Counted from the stretch's first letter, positions 7,580 through 17,984 are shown. The stretch is DNA of 36,775 bases from an uncultured Eubacteriales bacterium (GCA_902765305.1 CACWZI010000089.1:1-36775), one strand, 5' to 3'. Program-made: numbers and translations. Notes: generated by a model not told the origin, from the sequence alone.

Positions 7580-9349
7580 TCACCGTCTCCTTCGCCTGCG
7601 CCTTCTTCCCTGCGTATACCTCCAGCCGTACCAGGCGCCGACGCCAAGGGCCGCCACGCCGGCGCCGATCATGATGACGGGCAGTATGCTGCCGCCGTCA
7701 CGCTCCTGGGTAGCGGTCGGCTGCGCGGCTGTCAGCAGCTGGTCCTCGGCCTGTAGGCCGGTCTGGACCTGGACGGCGCTGCCGTCGTCCGCTCCGGGTT
7801 CCTCCGGCGCTGTGTCCGCTTCGGCTTCCGCCGGCCCAGCCGGTGGCTCTTCCGCTGTTTCTTCGGCGATGCCGTCTGCCGACTCGACGGTTGCATCAAG
7901 CCCATCAGATTCGGCGGTATCGTCCGGCATGTCCCCCGATGCTTCGACCTCATCCGCCTCGTCGGCGTCGCCAGGCATTTCCTCCGATTCCTCGACCTCG
8001 TCCGCCTCGCCTTCCCCGTCGCTTTCCTCCGCCGATTCCGGCTCCTCGTCGGGGGCCGCCTGGGCGGTCTCCGCCGCGGCGGCCAACTCGGCGGCAGCGG
8101 CGGCCTTCTGGGCTTCGATCTCCTCGGCGTGCTCTGAGAGGTAGTTGGCCGAGGCGTCCGGGTCGATGTGCTCCAGGAAGTCGTTTTTTGCCTCGTCCTC
8201 GCCCACCGTGGTGAAATACAGGCCGAACTTCGAGTTATCGTAGGTGCCGTGGCTCTTGACGGCGAAGGCATCGGTCTGGGAGCTGTGCTCCTTCATGCCG
8301 ATCTTTGCGATCTCCAGCGCCGTCTTGCCGCCAAAGGCGTCCAGGGGCGTCTCCCAGTCCATCACGATCTTGTTTTCATCGTAGAGGTGATGGTACAGCT
8401 TCTTCACCTGCCACGCGCCGTACTTCTGCGCCGATTCGGGATACTGGGCCGGGTCGGCGGCGGCGTCGATGGCGTACTTGGCGCAGCGGGCGGTGATCTT
8501 GTGCTGGTTGTGGCCGTATTCGCCGTTCAGGTCCTGGGTCACGATGACCTCGGGCTTGAAGCGGCGGATGCGCGCCACCACCAGCGAAAGCACGTTGTCC
8601 TTTCCGCCCCACAGCTTGACGCCCGCCTCGATGGAGCCCACCTTTTCGTCCTTCAGGTTGATGAAATCCGGGTAGTCGCGCACGCCCATCTTCCACAGCG
8701 CGTTCAGCGCCTCGGCCCGGCGGTACCGCGCGCAGTTGGTCATGTACACCACCACGGTGGGCTTTTGCAGCGCCACGGCGTAATAGGGTATGGTCCCGCC
8801 CAGGAAGATCAGCTCGTCGTCCTGGTGGGTGGACAGCACCATCAGGTCTGCCTTGTCCACCGGCGGGTTCCACTTCTGGGCGTCCGCGGGCAGCTCGCCG
8901 GCGGAATAGACCCCGATGCGGCAGATGGACTGGTCCTTCGCCGTCAGCTTCAGCTGGATGACCCTCGTCTCGGGCAGCAGCTCGTACATGCTGCAGATAT
9001 TGGGCCACATGTCGGCCTGGGTGCGGGTGCGCAACGGCGACAGGTCCGCGTCATACTCGGTCAGCTCGTAGGCCGTGGGGTCGTACATCCACTCCACCCG
9101 CAGCCAGCCGGCCTGCGCGTCCTTGGGCAGCTTGATGCCCACCCAGGCGTCCTTGCGCTTCGGCGACCACAGCGTGCCCGCCCTGCCGTCGAGGAACTTG
9201 CCCTTCTCGCCCTCGGACACCTTGAACGCGCACTTCTTCGTGATGTCCGCGCCCTTGCCCGCATCCTCGGCGCGCCCCATCGGGACCGCCAGCAGCGCGC
9301 ACAGGCACAGCGCCAGGCACAGGCATTTCAACCATCCGTTTCTTTTCAT
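7580..9349 (-). CDS. exported PIG-L family N-acetylglucosamine deacetylase-like protein
   Basis: The protein has 589 residues. It has a signal peptide (KRNGWLKCLCLALCLCALLAVPMGRA) and a beta-rich N-terminal domain (about 35-150). The PIG-L/LmbE domain (about 165-400) carries the metal motif THQDDE (174-179, family consensus HPDDE or HxDDE), a GEYGHNQHK segment (H280, H283), and VTQDLNGEYGH. PIG-L enzymes hydrolyse N-acetyl groups from GlcNAc-containing glycoconjugates with Zn. A very acidic Ala/Glu/Asp/Ser spacer of about 110 residues (420-535) leads to a membrane helix (about 553-575) and a tail of about eight arginines. This is a wall-spanning tether with the enzyme outside. Its ATG overlaps the hemW stop (ATGA), so translation is coupled to hemW. 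Confidence 0.88.
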   Translation of the reverse strand: MKRNGWLKCLCLALCLCALLAVPMGRAEDAGKGADITKKCAFKVSEGEKGKFLDGRAGTLWSPKRKDAWVGIKLPKDAQAGWLRVEWMYDPTAYELTEYDADLSPLRTRTQADMWPNICSMYELLPETRVIQLKLTAKDQSICRIGVYSAGELPADAQKWNPPVDKADLMVLSTHQDDELIFLGGTIPYYAVALQKPTVVVYMTNCARYRRAEALNALWKMGVRDYPDFINLKDEKVGSIEAGVKLWGGKDNVLSLVVARIRRFKPEVIVTQDLNGEYGHNQHKITARCAKYAIDAAADPAQYPESAQKYGAWQVKKLYHHLYDENKIVMDWETPLDAFGGKTALEIAKIGMKEHSSQTDAFAVKSHGTYDNSKFGLYFTTVGEDEAKNDFLEHIDPDASANYLSEHAEEIEAQKAAAAAELAAAAETAQAAPDEEPESAEESDGEGEADEVEESEEMPGDADEADEVEASGDMPDDTAESDGLDATVESADGIAEETAEEPPAGPAEAEADTAPEEPGADDGSAVQVQTGLQAEDQLLTAAQPTATQERDGGSILPVIMIGAGVAALGVGAWYGWRYTQGRRRRRRRR

Positions 9350-10524
9350 TCGTTTTCTCCCAAAAGCTCAAGCACCACCGCGTCCTGAACCTCCATGCCC
9401 CGGGTGGTCAGCCGCAGGTGACCGCCTCCGATCTCGATAAGGCCGCCCCTTTCAAGCCGCCCGATCGCCGCCTCGCGCCTCCGCTCAAAGGGAGCCCCGT
9501 AGGCGTTTTCCCATGCCGCCAGATCCAGCCCCCGAACCGTGCGGGTGGAGAGCATCAGCGTCTCCTCCATCTCATCCCGAAGGGTCAGCCGGACCTCGTC
9601 CTGCCGCCGAACGCCGGCAAGGTAATCGTCCAGCGATTCCGGATTATGGAAGCGACGCCCCCCAAGCAGCGAGTGGGCCGCGCACCCCAGCCCCAGGTAG
9701 TCGCCCCGGTTCCAGTAGACCAGATTGTGGCGGCACTCGCGGCCCGGCCTGGCGTAATTGGATATCTCATAGCGGCGATAGCCCGCCGCGTCCAGCCGTG
9801 CGATGGCCTGCCGCTGCATGGCGTTGACTGCGTCGTCGTCGGGCACGGTCGCCGCCCCCAAGGCCACCCGCGCCGCCATCGGCGTGCCCGGCTCCACGAT
9901 CAGGCTGTAGGCCGACAGGTGCTCGACGCCCAGGGCGATGGCAGCGTCCAGCGCGTCCGCCCACTGGTCCATCCCTTGTCCCGGCAGGGCGTACATCAAA
10001 TCGAGGTTGATGTTGTCGAACCCTGCCTCCCGGGCCATTGTCACGGCTTCCCCGATCTGCCCCGCCGTGTGGATGCGCCCCAGCGAACGAAGCAGCCCCT
10101 CGTCGAAGCTCTGGGCGCCCAGGGACAGCCGGTTCACTCCCGCCCGCCGGTAGGCCGCCAATTTGCCCGGCGTCAGTGTGCCCGGGTTGCCCTCGGCGGT
10201 GATCTCCGCGCCCGGCTCAAAGGGCGCGATGCGCCGGCAGGCGTCGATCGTCTTCTCAATATAGCCCGCGTCCACCAGCGTGGGCGTCCCCCCGCCGATG
10301 AACAGCGTTTTAATCCGGTATTTCTCAGAAAGCAGACCGAAGTCCGTCGTTTCGGACCAAAGTCTTATTTCCGCCATTATTTCGTCAAAATACCGTCCCC
10401 AGTCGGCTTCCCTCCCCGGAAACGAGGCAAAGTCGCAATAGGCGCACTTGCGAACGCAAAATGGCACATGTACGTAGAGGGATAATGAGGAATGAGGAAT
10501 GAGGAATGAGGAATGAATGTTCAA
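9346..10524 (-). CDS. hemW: HemW-like radical SAM haem chaperone (formerly HemN-like)
   Basis: The protein has about 392 residues. The radical-SAM motif CVRKCAYC (CX3CX2C) follows LYVHVPF directly. Other family stretches are FIGGGTPTLV, EGNPGTL, RLSLGAQSFDEGLLRSLGR and INLDLMYALPGQ. HemW binds haem and delivers it to respiratory enzymes; it is not the coproporphyrinogen oxidase itself. lepA followed by hemW is a common Firmicutes gene order. The start is uncertain: the only in-frame candidates upstream of LYVHVPF are a TTG at 10524 and rarer codons. The first 15 or so residues are encoded by the AATGAGG heptamers of an intergenic repeat. The true start may have been displaced by the repeat. 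Confidence 0.9.
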   Translation of the reverse strand: MNIHSSFLIPHSSLSLYVHVPFCVRKCAYCDFASFPGREADWGRYFDEIMAEIRLWSETTDFGLLSEKYRIKTLFIGGGTPTLVDAGYIEKTIDACRRIAPFEPGAEITAEGNPGTLTPGKLAAYRRAGVNRLSLGAQSFDEGLLRSLGRIHTAGQIGEAVTMAREAGFDNINLDLMYALPGQGMDQWADALDAAIALGVEHLSAYSLIVEPGTPMAARVALGAATVPDDDAVNAMQRQAIARLDAAGYRRYEISNYARPGRECRHNLVYWNRGDYLGLGCAAHSLLGGRRFHNPESLDDYLAGVRRQDEVRLTLRDEMEETLMLSTRTVRGLDLAAWENAYGAPFERRREAAIGRLERGGLIEIGGGHLRLTTRGMEVQDAVVLELLGENE

Positions 10525-10655
10525 ATCCCTACGGGATTTGTTTTGATTCAGTGGGAACGTGGTGGCCTCCTGCCGCCAATATCAATATTGAAATCCGCCA
10601 GGATTTCCACCGCCATTCCTCATTCCTAATTCCTCATTCCTAATTCTAATTCCCG
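10484..10655. repeat. composite intergenic repeat between lepA and hemW, heptamer variant
   Basis: Four tandem AATGAGG units (10484-10511) are followed by CAAATCCC-TAC-GGGATTTG (10522-10540), the core TTTTGATTCAGTGGGAACG, GAAATCC-GCCA-GGATTTC (10590-10607), and inverted heptamers ATTCCTC/ATTCCTA (10615-10642). The architecture is the same as at 1-150 and 7403-7575, but the outer heptamer is AATGAGG instead of TTTTAGG/GGTTAGG, and no outer 18-bp palindrome is present. Confidence 0.8.
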
Positions 10656-10657
10656 AT

Positions 10658-12463
<1,806 letters not shown>

Positions 12464-12545
12464 GGCGCAGACCTCCATAGCACAATTTTGACGGTGGTTA
12501 CGTTATGGGCAAATCATGATTTGTCACAATGAACAATTACATACT

Positions 12546-12574
12546 ATAATAGAGTATTCTTGTTAATTAAGCAA
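12546..12574 (-). promoter_or_regulatory. lepA promoter
   Basis: On the minus strand, TTGCTT (12574-12569), 17 nt, then TATTAT (12551-12546), about 83 nt before the chosen lepA start. The leader contains the palindrome CAAATCATGATTTG (12510-12523), which resembles part of the repeat-family sequence. Confidence 0.6.
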
Positions 12575-12625
12575 TCATTCTCTTCTATTTCTGTTTTGAG
12601 TGCGATTGGCGTGCGTTTATAAAGG

Positions 12626-12661
12626 AAAAAGCATGCTTCCGGGCAAGGGAGCATGCCTTTT
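12626..12661 (-). terminator. intrinsic terminator after the GH31 gene
   Basis: On the minus strand, AAAAGGCATGCTCCC, loop TTGCCC, then GGAAGCATGC followed by TTTTTCC. It is about 34 nt after the GH31 stop. The stem holds one mismatch and one G-U and the T-run is good. Confidence 0.8.
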
Positions 12662-12694
12662 CATTTCCTCGAAGGATTTATATTTATCTGGTAA

Positions 12695-15067
12695 TTAAGC
12701 CGTGACCTCAAATTCCTCCAGCAGGCCCATCACGGATTCCGGCAAATCCAGGCAGCGCCAGGCGGCGATGCGGCGCGCGCCGCCCTTGACGGTATTCAGG
12801 ATCTGCATGATCCGGTCCTTGTCGTCGTTGTTCATGCGCAGGTTGAGCAGCGCCGAATACAGCAGGCCCTTGCAGTCGAGCGCCGGACAGCCGGGCGCCG
12901 TGTGCCAGCGCAGGGTGACGCCCTCCATTGCCGGTGCTTTGACGATGAGCCGCAGCGTCCGCGTCCCGGCGTCGAAGGCGAATTCATAAGCGTCGGTGGC
13001 CTCGTCCGGCAGGCGGTTCTCCATACCCACCAGCTCTATCTCGTATCGGCGGTTTTCGGGAATCAGGCCGATGTCGCCGACAGGCGGCGAGACCGTCAGC
13101 GTCATGCCCTGGCGCGCATCCAACGCACAGCGCGTCCGGGCTGACCGATATTCCGGCGAATGGATGTGCTTGCCATTGTCCTCGATGACGTGGCAGATGC
13201 CGCTGGCCCCCACGAATACCCGGAAGCGCAGCACCTCGGGCAGCGGGCCGCCGTTCTTGAGCGTTCCGGAGCCGTCCATCGGAATCACCGTGCCGGGCCT
13301 GACGAAGATCGGCGCCTCTGAAAGCGTGCGGTACACCCGCAGGAACTGCCCGCCGGGATAGCGCCTGCCGGTGGTGAAATCCACCCACTCGCCCTCCGGG
13401 AGCCATACCTTCGCATGCGCAAGGCCCACCCCATCCATCGGGGATGTGATCGGGGCGACCAGCAGCTCTCCGCCAAGGATGTACTCGTCCCGCTGGGCGG
13501 CGTAGGCCGCCCCGTCGTTCGGCCAATCGTAGTATGCGGGATAGAGCATCGGCCAGCCCTCTTCGCTGCTCTGGACGTTCCTGGTGTACAGCCACGGCAG
13601 CAGCGCGTGGCGGAAGCGCAGCCACCGCTTCATGATCGCGCAATAGGGCTCCGGATAGGCCCAGGGCGCCTTGTCCATAAATTCGCTGTTGCTGGCATGC
13701 AGCCGCATGATCGGCGAAAGCACGCCGAACTGCAGCCAGCGGACCTGCAATTCCCCATCCCGCACGCCCAGCATGTGGCCGCCGATATCGTGGCTCCACC
13801 AGCCATAGCCGATGTTCGCCGCCGTGGCGGTGAAATACGGCTGGAAGGCCAGGCTGTCCCAGGTGACGAAGGAATCGCCCGAGAAGCCCACCGGATAGCG
13901 GTGGCTGCCGGGGCCGGCGTAGCGGGAGAAGGTCAGCCCCGCGTCGCCCCTTCGGGCGGCATACAGGTAGCGCGTGTGGTTCAGCATGAACAGCGGGTCG
14001 ATGCCCGGCACGCTGCTGCCGCCCTTCTGCTGCCAGTCGATCCACCAGAAGTCCACGCCCTGTTTCTCGAAGTCGTCCAGCACCGCCCTTTCAAAGGCCG
14101 CCAGATACCTGGGGCTGCCCGCGTCGAAGGGGATCGGCTCGCCGCTTTCGGGATTGATGCCCATCTCCCTGGCCATCGACGGGTACAGCTCCTCGAAGGC
14201 CCGAAGGCCGTCGGCGGGATGGTCGTTCAGCGTGACCTTCAGGCCCCTGTCGTGCAGCCACTTCAAAAGCCGCGGCGGGTCCGGGAACATCGCTTTATTC
14301 CAGGTATAGCCCGTCCAGCCGGGGCCGTACTTCGCTTCGATGTCGGTGATGTGCCAGTTCATGTCCAGCACCGCCACTGACAGCGGCACGTCCTCCGCCG
14401 CGAAGCGTTCCATCAGGGCCATATAGGCCTCTTCCGTATAGGGATAGAAGCGGCTCCACCAGTTGCCCAGGGCATACCTCGGCAGCGCCGGCGTCGGGCC
14501 GGTGAGGTGATAAAAGTCCCGGAGCGCGCCTTTGAAGTCCCGACCGTAGGCGAACAAATAGATGTCGATGCCGTGGGATCTGGCGGGCTGCAGTTCCCCC
14601 GTCTCGTCCATTCGCATGGAGCCTGAGTCATCCAGCACCGCATAGCCTTCGTGCGACAAGAGCCCGTCCGCCAGCGGGATTTCGCCGTCAGCCTCGTCCA
14701 GGGTGCGGGCGGTGCCCTTCAGGTTCCTGCCGCTGTCGCCGTAGTGCCACACGCTGGCATAGGCCCAGAACTGGCCCTTCAGCGTCACCGACAGCCCCTC
14801 CGGCGAAAAGGGCCTGCCGTCGTATTGCAGGCGCACGGCATCCGTCTCCACCGTCAGCCAGCCGTCCTTTTCCGACCGGGTAAACGCCGGCACGTCAAAG
14901 CGGCGGTTGATGACCGCCTGGGTGGCGGTATCGCAAAAGCGGCCTTCAGACTCGTATTCCAGCCGCAGCAGCCGGTCGGTGAGCACCGTAATGCGCCAAG
15001 CCGCGCCGCGAATCACCGCGCCTTCCGCAGGCGCGGGGTTGATCGTCCAAATATCGGTAAAAGCCAT
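12695..15067 (-). CDS. glycoside hydrolase family 31 protein
   Basis: The protein has 790 residues and AAGGAG before the ATG. It has an N-terminal beta-sandwich (about 1-190), then a (beta/alpha)8 barrel beginning at LPRYALGNWWSRFYPY. The predicted nucleophile is D344 in DFWWIDWQQ; many GH31 alpha-glucosidases have WxDMNE here, so this belongs to the WIDWQQ subgroup. The predicted acid/base is D398 in GFSGDS. Beta domains follow (PIFVRPGTVIPM), with an extra tail of roughly 90 residues (about 700-790) reading FAFDAGTRTLRLIVKAPAME onward. GH31 enzymes remove alpha-linked glucose, xylose, galactose or sulfoquinovose; which one cannot be told here. There is no signal peptide, so it is cytoplasmic. 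The gene ends at a good terminator. Confidence 0.93.
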   Translation of the reverse strand: MAFTDIWTINPAPAEGAVIRGAAWRITVLTDRLLRLEYESEGRFCDTATQAVINRRFDVPAFTRSEKDGWLTVETDAVRLQYDGRPFSPEGLSVTLKGQFWAYASVWHYGDSGRNLKGTARTLDEADGEIPLADGLLSHEGYAVLDDSGSMRMDETGELQPARSHGIDIYLFAYGRDFKGALRDFYHLTGPTPALPRYALGNWWSRFYPYTEEAYMALMERFAAEDVPLSVAVLDMNWHITDIEAKYGPGWTGYTWNKAMFPDPPRLLKWLHDRGLKVTLNDHPADGLRAFEELYPSMAREMGINPESGEPIPFDAGSPRYLAAFERAVLDDFEKQGVDFWWIDWQQKGGSSVPGIDPLFMLNHTRYLYAARRGDAGLTFSRYAGPGSHRYPVGFSGDSFVTWDSLAFQPYFTATAANIGYGWWSHDIGGHMLGVRDGELQVRWLQFGVLSPIMRLHASNSEFMDKAPWAYPEPYCAIMKRWLRFRHALLPWLYTRNVQSSEEGWPMLYPAYYDWPNDGAAYAAQRDEYILGGELLVAPITSPMDGVGLAHAKVWLPEGEWVDFTTGRRYPGGQFLRVYRTLSEAPIFVRPGTVIPMDGSGTLKNGGPLPEVLRFRVFVGASGICHVIEDNGKHIHSPEYRSARTRCALDARQGMTLTVSPPVGDIGLIPENRRYEIELVGMENRLPDEATDAYEFAFDAGTRTLRLIVKAPAMEGVTLRWHTAPGCPALDCKGLLYSALLNLRMNNDDKDRIMQILNTVKGGARRIAAWRCLDLPESVMGLLEEFEVTA

Positions 15068-15232
15068 GTCGCTTCTCCTTTTTCTCCCATCAGTCCTCCG
15101 GGAAACACGCCTCAGCGTGTGTTTCTAAAATCGCCGCGCCGCATTTGGCTGGAAACTCCGTTGCAGTTACGGCGTCTTTGCCTGCATTTTATGTATTGCT
15201 TTTCCTTGATTTGCCGCCAGCCCGGCAGCCCT

Positions 15233-16144
15233 TCAGGGCTCCCGGCTGCGGTCGATGCCGCCCTTCAGGGACTTCATCGCTTCGCTGGCCGGGGTTTCGT
15301 CGCAGAGCAGCTCGACCAGCGCCTGCTGGTCGCGAACGAGGGCGTTTTTGATGCTGCCGATGGGCTCCAGCGTGGCGGCCAGGTGCTCCCGGCCCTGCGC
15401 CAGCTTCCGGGCCATCGCGTCCCTGCGGGCTTCAGCCTCCCTGCGCAGCTTCTCGGTTTCGGCGCGAATGGCGTTCATGCGCTCGGTGATGCGCTCCGTG
15501 CGGTAGATGACATCGGGATAGGCGTCCGCGAAGCGCTTGTAGAGGTAATTGCGGTCGCTGAGCAGCAGCCGGACCTCCCGGTTGATCTGCTCGGTATTGT
15601 CCGCTTCGCTGCTTTCCACGCCGGTCTTGATCAGCTTCAGCACGAAGTGGGTCGCCGCATAGTCCGCCGCGATCACCGCCAGCAAAAGACAGGCGACGAC
15701 CGCGCGCACCCGCAGGTCGGCGCCGGCAAATGCACGAAACAGCAACGGATTGGCCAGGTTGTCCACGAACACGCCCGCGAAGCCGAAGAGCATCAGGTTG
15801 CCGATCCAGATCCGCCCGTTCAGGTTCATGGGCTTTTGGCTGTAATCCCACCAGCGAGCGTGGAAGCGCCGCTCCATGATCCAGCTGGACACATATTCCA
15901 CCGTACCGCACAGCACGAAGGCGATCAGAAACGTGGTGCCTACGGAATGCTCGACGCTCGCGATCGCGTTCACGCCCAGCGTGATCAGCACCGCCCCAAA
16001 GCCATAGATGGGCAGCCATGGGCCCGTCAGGAAGCCCCGGTTGATGAACCGGCGATACCTTCGGTATTTCATGCAGACCTCCATGCACCAGCCCGCGATG
16101 GCATAGGTAAAAAACAGAAGGCCGAGGTTGACAAAATACGCCAC
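15233..16144 (-). CDS. CmpB-type putative ABC transporter permease family membrane protein
   Basis: The protein has 303 residues from GTG 16144, which has AAAGGGG 7 nt upstream. An ATG at 16168 adds eight residues but has no ribosome site. The N-terminal half matches the ABC_trans_CmpB family (COG4905): YAIAGWCMEVCMKY, RRFINRGFLTGPWLPIYGFGA, GTVEYVSSWIMERRFHARWWDYS and GRIWIGNLMLFGFAGV. There are about five or six membrane helices. The C-terminal third is charged and helical (RTERITERMNAIRAETEKLRREAEARRDAM), probably a cytoplasmic coiled coil. No ATPase partner lies nearby, and the family name does not prove transport. A MITE-like element lies directly upstream. Confidence 0.85.
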   Translation of the reverse strand: MAYFVNLGLLFFTYAIAGWCMEVCMKYRRYRRFINRGFLTGPWLPIYGFGAVLITLGVNAIASVEHSVGTTFLIAFVLCGTVEYVSSWIMERRFHARWWDYSQKPMNLNGRIWIGNLMLFGFAGVFVDNLANPLLFRAFAGADLRVRAVVACLLLAVIAADYAATHFVLKLIKTGVESSEADNTEQINREVRLLLSDRNYLYKRFADAYPDVIYRTERITERMNAIRAETEKLRREAEARRDAMARKLAQGREHLAATLEPIGSIKNALVRDQQALVELLCDETPASEAMKSLKGGIDRSREP

Positions 16145-16184
16145 AACCAAACCCCTTTGCGCATCCATGTGATTGATGTAAAGA

Positions 16185-16351
16185 TTAAGGAAATACCGTG
16201 CAATTAAGGTGGTCAGCTGGCGAGTGAATTTTTCGACAGATGCAATTGCAGATTTCGAAGGTTTACTGGCGGTAAATCGAGAAATCTGCAAGCAGCAGCG
16301 TCGGAAAAGGCACCGCCAGATGTGCCGCCGTATTGTGCGGTATTTCCTTAA
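16185..16351. mobile_element. MITE-like 167-bp nested inverted-repeat element
   Basis: The terminal inverted repeats match at 17 of 19 positions: TTAAGGAAATACCGTGCAA (16185-16203) against the reverse complement of 16333-16351. Inside, TTGCAGATTTC (16246-16256) pairs perfectly with 16281-16291, and TTTAC/GTAAA (16262-16266/16272-16276) closes the tip. Intermediate parts of both arms also align loosely. The element folds end to end, has no coding capacity, and is bounded by TTAA at both ends. It accounts for most of the 246 bp between the CmpB and GNAT genes. Confidence 0.75.
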
Positions 16352-16390
16352 CGAGAACCGAACAGGGGCGTCCCCCGGCCCCATCCATTC

Positions 16391-16963
16391 TCAATTGTCA
16401 ATTATATAATCCCCTGCCCTGTACGGAGCCACCGTTCCCGGACAGTCTTCATGTTCCCCGATGATCTTCTCCATCCACACCATGTCGTACCACCGTCCGA
16501 ACTTGCTGGCGCACCTGTGGAAGCGGCCGACGGTGACATAGCCCATGTGTTCGTGGAAGCGGGGACTGTCGAGGGTCAGGTATTCGTCCTCGGGGTCGGC
16601 CAGGGCGATGCAGGCGTACAGGTTGCGCACGCCCATGGACCCGAGGGCCGCCTCCAGCGCTTCATACAGCGCCCGCCCGATGCCCCGGCCCCGGGCATTT
16701 CTGTCGAGATAGATCGTCGTTTCACAGGACCAGTCGTAGGCGGTCCGGTCCTTGAAGGTCCCGGCGCAGGCATAGCCCAGCAGGCGACCGTTCTCCTGGG
16801 CCACCAGCCACGGATATTTCGCGGTCGTGGCGGCCAAGCGCTCGCGGAATGCCTCCAGGGTCGGCGCCTCGTATTCAAAGCTGACGGCGGTGTGGCGCAC
16901 ATACCAGGCGTAGATGGCCAGCATTTCCCCTGCGTCCGCAAGCCGCGCGTCCCTGATGATCAC
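16391..16963 (-). CDS. GNAT N-acetyltransferase, phosphinothricin acetyltransferase-like
   Basis: The protein has 190 residues from GTG 16963, which overlaps the transporter stop by four bases (GTGA); AGGAAGGGG lies upstream. The reading begins VIIRDARLADAGEMLAIYAWYV, the standard opening of this family. The acetyl-CoA pyrophosphate loop is RNARGRGIGRALYEAL. Other family features are FKDRTAYDWSCETTIYLD, FHEHMGYVTVGRFHRCASKFGRWYDMVWMEK and an extended C-terminus. Family members acetylate small amines such as phosphinothricin, methionine sulfoximine or amino acids. Coupling to an EamA-type exporter suggests the two deal with the same small molecule. That link is inference. Confidence 0.92.
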   Translation of the reverse strand: MIIRDARLADAGEMLAIYAWYVRHTAVSFEYEAPTLEAFRERLAATTAKYPWLVAQENGRLLGYACAGTFKDRTAYDWSCETTIYLDRNARGRGIGRALYEALEAALGSMGVRNLYACIALADPEDEYLTLDSPRFHEHMGYVTVGRFHRCASKFGRWYDMVWMEKIIGEHEDCPGTVAPYRAGDYIIDN

Positions 16964-17886
16964 GCCGCGCCACACCCCTTCCTCTGGCCGGGCAGCGGCA
17001 GCTGCACCAGCACGATGGCGGCGAACATCACGACGCAGCCCAGCAGCTCCCGGGGCCGCATGCGCTCGCCCAGCACCAGCGCCCCGCCGATGGCGGCAAA
17101 CACCGATTCCAGGCTCATCAGCAGCGAGGCCACCGTCGGATCGGTATAGCGCTGGCCCACGATCTGAAGCGTATAGCCCACCGCGCCGGACATGAGGCCG
17201 CAGTACAGTATCGGGATGGCGGCGGAGGCCACCTTTTCCCAGGTGGGCTGCTCCAGCAGGAAGGCTGCCGCGCCGCAGACGACGGTCGAGACGACGAACT
17301 GCACGGCGGACATGCGGATGGGGTCCGCCTCGGGGGCGAAGTGGTCGATGCACAGGATCTGGCCGGTGAAGAGCACCGCGCAGACGCACACCATGGCGTC
17401 GCCCCGGGTGAGGCTGAAATTCTCGTTCACGCACAGCAGGTACAGGCCCGCCACGCCCACCAGCACCCCCAGCCAGACCAGCCAGGTGTTTTTCTTGCGA
17501 AACAGCACGAAGTTGACGACGGGCACCAGCAGCATGTACATGGCGGTGATGAACCCGGCCTTGCCCGCCGTGGTGGTGACCAGACCCATCTGCTGCATCA
17601 CGGTGGCCGCCGCCAGGAAAGCACCGCTGCCCAGCCCGCCCAGCAGGCTGGCCCGGGCACGGCGCTTGCGCTCGTGCTCCGGGCGGGTGTCGTTGCGACC
17701 CGTCAGCAACGCCACCAGCCCCACGGCCACCGTCGACAGCGCCATCCGCGCCGCGCAGAAGGTGATCGGCTCGATGCTGTCCATGCCCTGCCGCTGGGCC
17801 ACGAAGGCCATGCCCCAGATCAGCGCCGTCAGCAAAAGCAGCGCGTTTCCCAGCAGCCTCCGGCTGCCCGAGCGTCGTTCTTCCAT
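16960..17886 (-). CDS. EamA / drug-metabolite transporter family permease
   Basis: The protein has 308 residues from ATG 17886 (MEERRSGSRRLLGN) with GAAGGA about 10 nt upstream. An ATG ten codons earlier lacks a ribosome site. Ten membrane helices form two EamA repeats; signatures are LLLLTALIWGMAFVAQ and, in the second half, VASLLMSLESVFAAIGGALVLGE. DMT permeases usually export amino acids, nucleosides or drugs; the substrate here is unknown. It has its own promoter, divergent from the BrnT gene, and is followed by the translationally coupled acetyltransferase. Confidence 0.93.
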   Translation of the reverse strand: MEERRSGSRRLLGNALLLLTALIWGMAFVAQRQGMDSIEPITFCAARMALSTVAVGLVALLTGRNDTRPEHERKRRARASLLGGLGSGAFLAAATVMQQMGLVTTTAGKAGFITAMYMLLVPVVNFVLFRKKNTWLVWLGVLVGVAGLYLLCVNENFSLTRGDAMVCVCAVLFTGQILCIDHFAPEADPIRMSAVQFVVSTVVCGAAAFLLEQPTWEKVASAAIPILYCGLMSGAVGYTLQIVGQRYTDPTVASLLMSLESVFAAIGGALVLGERMRPRELLGCVVMFAAIVLVQLPLPGQRKGCGAA

Positions 17887-17931
17887 GCGTCCATCGTCCT
17901 TCCAGGAATGCTTCATATTACTGCATTCACT

Positions 17932-17960
17932 ATGATAGCATCCTGAATGGCAGAAGTAAA
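17932..17960 (-). promoter_or_regulatory. promoter of the EamA-GNAT pair
   Basis: On the minus strand, TTTACT (17960-17955), 17 nt, then TATCAT (17937-17932), 46 nt before the chosen start. It is divergent from the toxin promoter at 17985-18013. Confidence 0.5.
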
Positions 17961-17984
17961 CCGAATTGATGTTATATTGTCGTA

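Noticed and set aside
10484-10642. Heptamer and hairpin region as a possible CRISPR array or origin
   Set aside because: Units are 7 bp with no spacers, and no cas genes or DnaA-box clusters are seen.
15101-15125. GAAACACGC...GCGTGTGTTTC hairpin upstream of the GH31 gene as terminator of the CmpB gene
   Set aside because: Two-base bulge, no T-tract and more than 100 nt from the stop; too weak to call.
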